Assembly: GCF_051857545.1 (NCBI RefSeq)
Contig: NZ_JBPZHB010000007.1
Location: forward strand, 248,001-312,000
Source of the DNA: Larkinella sp051857545
GTDB lineage: Bacteria; Bacteroidota; Bacteroidia; Cytophagales; Spirosomataceae
Reading direction: 5' to 3'
DNA length: 64,000 bases
Within the stretch, counting starts at the first letter, position 1. Each line of letters opens with the position of its first letter. Positions 59,877 through 64,000 of this stretch are shown here, piece by piece. Under the pieces are notes generated by a model. That model was not told the DNA's origin and did no database searches. It saw nothing but the letters and a program-made list of their open reading frames with translations. The position numbers were made by a program, and so were the translations under genes.

Positions 59877-60221
59877 GCTGATGAAAGTTGGTGAGAAGTG
59901 GTTCGGCTGACGATCAAACCCAAAACCAATTGGGGTCATCTATCGCTTCCGGGTACTGGCTTCGTATGCTTTGAGGAAGTAGGTCAGCCGGTTTTGTCCC
60001 GGAAATGCTGACAGGAGGCTCAATTTTGGATAAATAGAATATGGCAGCCTCAATGCCGGTGTAGTATGTATTGTAAAAGTATTTACTAATTCACAGAATA
60101 ACAAGCAGTTCTTGAAAAGTTTATAGTAAAAATATATAAAATTTTAACCAGTCAAATATAACTATTCCACTATATTTTTTATTCAAACAATGCTTTTTAA
60201 TCAATTTATAGCGAAGGCAGA

Positions 60222-60277
60222 ACTTCCGTCTGATGACTCTACATTCCGTTTTGGGAACAGGGTCATCAGACGGAAGT
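60222..60277. repeat. Hairpin after the M48 protease gene
   Basis: Perfect 16-base arms (60222-60237 and 60262-60277; ACTTCCGTCTGATGAC and its mirror) with a 24-base loop. It begins eight bases after the M48 stop on the minus strand and probably ends that transcript. Confidence 0.75.
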
Positions 60278-60284
60278 GGTAGCG

Positions 60285-61754
60285 TTAACGTCCGATAATT
60301 TTGACGAGGGTTCCCCGTGCCACCTTATCGTCGGGACGCAGGCTGTTGAGAACGCCCAGTTCTTCGACGCGATTGGCCGGCATTCCCAGCGTCCCCATCA
60401 CTTCGCGAAACGAGCCTTCGCGGGAAACCGTCCGAATCTGCACCCGTTCGGGCTTGCGGTTGATCTTTTCCTGATCGGTCAAAGCCCGGAAGTTTTCGGC
60501 CACCGGCCGAAAAGAACGATATGCACTTTCAAAATTACCGGCCGCCGACAGGCCGTGCAGGGCATAAACGGCGTTGTTGTATTGAATCAGCCAGGTACCA
60601 ATTTGCAGGGCCGTTTTCGGATCCTGCTGCTGCTGAGGCTGTCCCTGTTGCTGCTGCGGTTGTTGCTGTGAAATCAGCACGTAAGCGGGGTTTCCGTTGA
60701 TGGTGGTGCGGTTGCTTTCGAGGACTTTCAGACCCAGTTCTTTCACCAGCGTCTGGGAGGCTTCTTCCAGCGAATTCCCTTTGGCCAGCATCAGAATCAT
60801 GGCCGATTTTCCGTCTTTGGGGGCCATCTGGAATTGGGCCGGCGAATTCTGGTGCTGCCAGCCTCTGGGGACCGGAAACTGAAACCGCAACTCCGGATGG
60901 TAGAACATGTCGTTCTCGACAAAACCCTGTTTAGGATCTTCCCCGTAGAGAATACCGTCGATCATCCGCAAATACCGTTCGCGCTCCACCTGGTAGGTTG
61001 CTTTATTCTGGGCCTGATAAGCCGTTGCCATTTCCTTCACTTTCCGGTTGCGGTCCGCCGGATCGGGGTGCGTCGACATAAAATCGGGCACCTGCTGCCC
61101 CGAATTGTCGGAGATGCGTTTGATGGTACTGAAAAAATTGGCCATCTGGTTGGCATCATATCCAATTTTGCTCGAATATTCCACGCCAATTTTGTCCGAT
61201 TCCGACTCGTGGTCGCGGCTGTATTTCATCAAAAACAGGCCCAATCCCTGTTGCAGTGCTTCCAGATTCTGGCCCAGTTGCGGCACCAGAATGGCCCCGC
61301 CAATCATGCCAATGGTTCCCAACATCTGAGTGGCCTGCTGCCGGGCCGAATGACGGGCCGTGATGTGTCCGATTTCATGCCCCAACACCCCGGCAAACTC
61401 CGCTTCATTGTTGAAGTGAGCCATAATGCCCCGCGTGAAGTATACGTATCCGCCCGGTACGGCAAAGGCGTTGACGACCGGCGAATCGACGATGTAGAAT
61501 TGATAGGGCAAGTCAGGCCGGTGCGAAATTTTGGCCATCTCCTTCCCTTTCAGGTTGATGAAATCGGTCAATTTTTTATCGTCGTAAAGTCCCATCGTGG
61601 AAACCACCGAGGGGTGCGATTCCTTGCCGATAGCAATTTCCTGCTCGGTCGACATTAACGACAATTCCCGTTTTCCGGTTACCGGATTGCGGGAGCAGGC
61701 AGAAAATACAAACAGGGTACCGAAGAGTACGAGGTTGGAAAATGTTTTGTTCAT
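60285..61754 (-). CDS. M48-family metalloprotease lipoprotein
   Basis: A 489-residue lipoprotein (signal MNKTFSNLVLFGTLFVFSAC, lipidated Cys20). The zinc site is HEIGH (126-130) in LGHEIGHITARHSARQQ, with the third ligand in YSRDHESESDKIGVEY near 195. The family mark NAFAVPGGYVYFTRG precedes it. The C-terminal half (about 290-489) contains a Gln-rich linker and a domain ending TLVKIIGR. BepA/YfgC-like relatives degrade or help assemble outer-membrane proteins, and a similar envelope quality role is likely. Monocistronic. Confidence 0.92.
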   Translation of the reverse strand: MNKTFSNLVLFGTLFVFSACSRNPVTGKRELSLMSTEQEIAIGKESHPSVVSTMGLYDDKKLTDFINLKGKEMAKISHRPDLPYQFYIVDSPVVNAFAVPGGYVYFTRGIMAHFNNEAEFAGVLGHEIGHITARHSARQQATQMLGTIGMIGGAILVPQLGQNLEALQQGLGLFLMKYSRDHESESDKIGVEYSSKIGYDANQMANFFSTIKRISDNSGQQVPDFMSTHPDPADRNRKVKEMATAYQAQNKATYQVERERYLRMIDGILYGEDPKQGFVENDMFYHPELRFQFPVPRGWQHQNSPAQFQMAPKDGKSAMILMLAKGNSLEEASQTLVKELGLKVLESNRTTINGNPAYVLISQQQPQQQQGQPQQQQDPKTALQIGTWLIQYNNAVYALHGLSAAGNFESAYRSFRPVAENFRALTDQEKINRKPERVQIRTVSREGSFREVMGTLGMPANRVEELGVLNSLRPDDKVARGTLVKIIGR

Positions 61755-61793
61755 ACCGATGGAGATGGTTTCTTTTCTTATTTTTGAATTTAT

Positions 61794-61813
61794 TAGCCCT
61801 ACACCTAGGGTTA
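61794..61813. repeat. Short palindrome upstream of the M48 gene
   Basis: TAGCCCTA and TAGGGTTA flank CACC, with one mismatch between arms. It lies 40 bp before the M48 start in the divergent 245-bp region and could be an operator or a 5' hairpin. Confidence 0.4.
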
Positions 61814-61999
61814 ATCACCTTGATGCAGAGGTTATTTCAACATGAACTATCAACGCCCCCCCTTTTGTTTTGGGATCAAGCCAATCTATTTTAAAAGGTA
61901 ATTTTTCCGCATAAGTAACATATTAACATAAATTTTACGGTGACGACGTATACACATGGCCCCTTTGGTCATCGTCGTTCGCTTAAAAACACCTGAATC

Positions 62000-63145
62000 A
62001 TGAAATTCCTGTTCGCTAGTTTGATTTTGTGGCTCTTTTTTATTGACGGTTTTGGCCAGTCGAAGTCTGACAGAAAACCGGCACAGCAGCCTTTATCAGG
62101 CGGTTATACGATCACCGGAACATTAAAAAATGCCGCCAATCGAAAAATCATTCTGACCGAAAATTCTTTTTACAAAACCAGGCAGCAATCCGACACCACC
62201 ACGGCAAATGCCAAAGGGCAATTCGCTTTCAAGGGCAAACTGGATGAGGCCACATTTTTCAGCCTCAGTGTTGCGGGCAAAACCAGCCCGCAATACTTTT
62301 TTCTGGAAAACTCCCCCATCACCATCACCGGAAATGCCGATTCACTTTGGGCCGTCAACATAAGCGGCTCGAAGGAAGAAAATATCCGGCAGAAAATCCA
62401 GCAAATGATGATGGACACTGCCATTGGCAACCGCTACAAACGCGCCGAACTGAAGTACACCAATGCCCGGGCGGTCAATGATGTCAATGCGATGAAAGCC
62501 GCCATCAAAGATCGCGAGCAAGCCGTTGCGCAGGAACTGGTGCGGGTTAAAAACATCATTTCAACCTATTCGTCGTCCGCTGTCGGCGTCAATGTCCTCA
62601 GTGTGCTGATGAGTTTGGGGGATCTGGTCGGAGCTGATAGCCTGCTGACGATCATGGAATCGAAGGAAATTGGAAAAACCGCCCAAGCGAAATATTTCCG
62701 GCAGCAGATCGACGTCATGAGCCGACTGAACATTGGCAAGGTGGCCCCGGAATTTGCGCAAACCGACACGCTGGGCCAGGTGATCAAACTCTCTTCCTTC
62801 AAAGGCAAATACGTTCTGGTCGACTTCTGGGCAAGCTGGTGTGGCCCCTGCCGGGAAGAAAACCCCAATCTGGTGGCCACCTATCAGGCGTTTAAGGATA
62901 AAAACTTCACGATTTTTTCGGTTTCGCTCGACAACAACCGCCAGAACTGGCTGAATGCCATTCGAAAAGACAAATTGACCTGGTCGCACGTGAGTGATCT
63001 GAAAGGCTGGAAAAATGAAGTGGCGCAGCAGTACGGCATCAACAGCGTTCCTGCCAACCTCCTGGTAGACCCAACCGGCAAAATCGTGGCCCGGAATTTA
63101 CGGGGTGAAGATTTGAACAAGAAAATCAAGGAGTTGATTCAATAA
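62000..63145 (+). CDS. TlpA-like thiol:disulfide protein with DUF4369 domain
   Basis: A 381-residue exported protein. Signal peptide (MKFLFASLILWLFFIDGFGQ), an N-terminal DUF4369 beta domain (YTITGTLKNAANRKIILTE, about 36-125), a helical middle (125-240), and a C-terminal thioredoxin fold (about 246-381) with VDFWASWCGPC (active Cys281/Cys284) and the cis-Pro in GINSVPANLLVD. This layout is common in Bacteroidota periplasmic reductases that keep cysteines of secreted or cytochrome proteins reduced. Followed at its stop by a perfect family B hairpin. Confidence 0.93.
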   Translation: MKFLFASLILWLFFIDGFGQSKSDRKPAQQPLSGGYTITGTLKNAANRKIILTENSFYKTRQQSDTTTANAKGQFAFKGKLDEATFFSLSVAGKTSPQYFFLENSPITITGNADSLWAVNISGSKEENIRQKIQQMMMDTAIGNRYKRAELKYTNARAVNDVNAMKAAIKDREQAVAQELVRVKNIISTYSSSAVGVNVLSVLMSLGDLVGADSLLTIMESKEIGKTAQAKYFRQQIDVMSRLNIGKVAPEFAQTDTLGQVIKLSSFKGKYVLVDFWASWCGPCREENPNLVATYQAFKDKNFTIFSVSLDNNRQNWLNAIRKDKLTWSHVSDLKGWKNEVAQQYGINSVPANLLVDPTGKIVARNLRGEDLNKKIKELIQ

Positions 63146-63240
63146 CGGTTTACGGTTTATAGTTTACGGTTTACGGTGGCTGACGCGCGCTTATGTATGC
63201 GTCAGCCACCGTAAACCGTAAACTATAAACCGTAAACCGT
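63145..63240. repeat. Perfect 42-bp inverted repeat of 7-base words (family B) between convergent genes
   Basis: Arms 63145-63186 and 63199-63240 are exact mirrors over 42 bases with a 12-base loop. The arm is GTTTACG-type words followed by GGTGGCTGACGC. It starts on the last base of the TlpA-like stop codon and ends five bases from the kinase stop. Confidence 0.95.
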
Positions 63241-63245
63241 AGAAA

Positions 63246-64000
63246 TCACCGCTTCACCGGCAGATAAATGTGGAACGTCGTGCCTTTGTCCAGTTCGCTT
63301 TCGGCCCGGATGATGCCGCTGTGGTTTTCCACGATTTTGCGGCACAGGGCCAGACCGATGCCGGTGCCACTGTAGGACTTGCGGTGATTTAACCGTTGAA
63401 AAATTGTAAAAACCCGCTCGGAATATTCCTGCTCGAAGCCGATTCCGTTGTCCGTAAACTGAATGTGGACGTAGTCAAAACCTGGATTTAACCCGCTTAG
63501 CTGGGCCGCGTCGGTCGGTCGGAGAGCCTGCGAAGCAATGACGATGTGGGGATCCTTCACGGAGAATTTGAGTGAATTGCCCATCAAATTCGAAAAAAGC
63601 TGGTTCAACTGCATCGGAATTCCTTCAATCACCGGTAGCCTGTCGCGCTGAATCGTAGCCCGTTTCTGTTGAATCAGCAACTCAAAATCGGTTTCGACAT
63701 TTTCCAGAATCTGGTTGAGGTCGGTTTCGACAAAGGGGTCGGCGGTGGTCGACAAGCGGGAATAATTGAGGACGGATTTGATCAATTCGGCCATGCGCTT
63801 CGCCGACGTACTGATTTTATCGAGGTACTGACCTGCGGCTTCTTCATCCTTCAAATTAGCCTGGAGCAGTTCCGAAAAGGATTGAATTTTGCGCAATGGC
63901 TCCTGCAAATCATGGCTGGCAATGTAGGCAAACTGTTCCAGTTCATGATTGGTTTTGATCAATTCCTGATTACTCCGGTTCAGTTCCTCCGTACGCTGCT
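63246..64000 (-). CDS. Sensor histidine kinase, C-terminal part (runs off the window)
   Basis: The frame is open to the window edge; at least 251 residues are visible. A coiled region (EELNRSNQELIKTNHELEQF) leads into a HisKA domain with the H-box YIASHDLQEPLRKIQSFSEL. The HATPase domain follows: N box QLFSNLMGNSLKFS, FTDNGIGFEQEYSERVF and SGTGIGLALCRKIVENHSG. This type usually has PAS or GAF sensor domains upstream. It differs from the three LytS-type kinases of the window. The partner regulator is not visible. Confidence 0.92.
   Translation of the reverse strand, partial: QRTEELNRSNQELIKTNHELEQFAYIASHDLQEPLRKIQSFSELLQANLKDEEAAGQYLDKISTSAKRMAELIKSVLNYSRLSTTADPFVETDLNQILENVETDFELLIQQKRATIQRDRLPVIEGIPMQLNQLFSNLMGNSLKFSVKDPHIVIASQALRPTDAAQLSGLNPGFDYVHIQFTDNGIGFEQEYSERVFTIFQRLNHRKSYSGTGIGLALCRKIVENHSGIIRAESELDKGTTFHIYLPVKR

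Overview
This 64 kb window looks like chromosome from a member of the Bacteroidota, most likely order Cytophagales and close to Spirosoma or Larkinella. That placement is inference. It rests on large FtsX-type ABC permeases carrying the N-terminal 'permease prefix' region next to a PadR regulator, on LytS-type histidine kinases, on a BlaI/M56 pair, on a Nudix-type arabinose regulator, on weak or absent Shine-Dalgarno sites, and on TAnnTTTG-like -7 boxes. I saw no rRNA, tRNA, CRISPR array, transposase, phage gene or restriction system.

Layout. 0.1-2.2 kb holds a truncated response regulator, a DUF2383 protein and a small helical protein. 1.2-6.7 kb (minus) is a tripartite export operon: TolC, adaptor, permease, ATPase and, overlapping the ATPase, a LytS-type kinase. 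6.9-9.3 kb has a lipoprotein and a GTPase. 9.4-11.5 kb (minus) has an aminotransferase and prephenate dehydrogenase. 11.6-22.9 kb (minus) is a PadR regulator followed by four paralogous giant permeases without an ATPase. 23.1-24.9 kb holds two paralogous exported proteins of unknown function. 25-28.6 kb has a double GNAT protein and a BlaI/M56 pair. 28.8-37.3 kb (plus) is a carbohydrate locus: GH88-like hydrolase, sugar isomerase/epimerase, two Gfo/Idh/MocA oxidoreductases, an SDR, an MFS carrier and an exported TIM-barrel hydrolase. 37.3-46.6 kb is mixed: thioesterase, DUF2147, CsbD, a DMT carrier, an SDR, two tandem LytS kinases, and a GMC dehydrogenase with its small subunit. 46.7-54.3 kb (minus) holds a dienelactone hydrolase and a complete L-arabinose operon (araA, araB, araD, symporter, Nudix regulator). 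54.5-64 kb has a DEAD-box helicase, serine hydrolase, DinB, VOC, Old Yellow Enzyme, M48 protease, TlpA-like protein and a truncated histidine kinase.

Two layers of non-coding structure stand out. First, the padR gene and both unknown exported-protein genes share a 16-bp element that fits the sigma-54 -24/-12 promoter. In all three cases a pair of 16-bp palindromes lies 50-120 bp upstream, spaced 21-23 bp apart, as expected for binding sites of a sigma-54 activator. Second, nearly every gene end carries a long inverted repeat. The arms of these hairpins are made of strictly periodic short words: 7-mers in four families, 10-mers in one and 9-mers in one. They sit at or within a few bases of stop codons, sometimes inside operons. 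I regard these elements as the most interesting undescribed feature.

Starts were moved inward from the longest reading frame wherever a signal peptide, lipobox or family N-terminus fixed them. All functional calls come from motifs and family knowledge. No database search was run.
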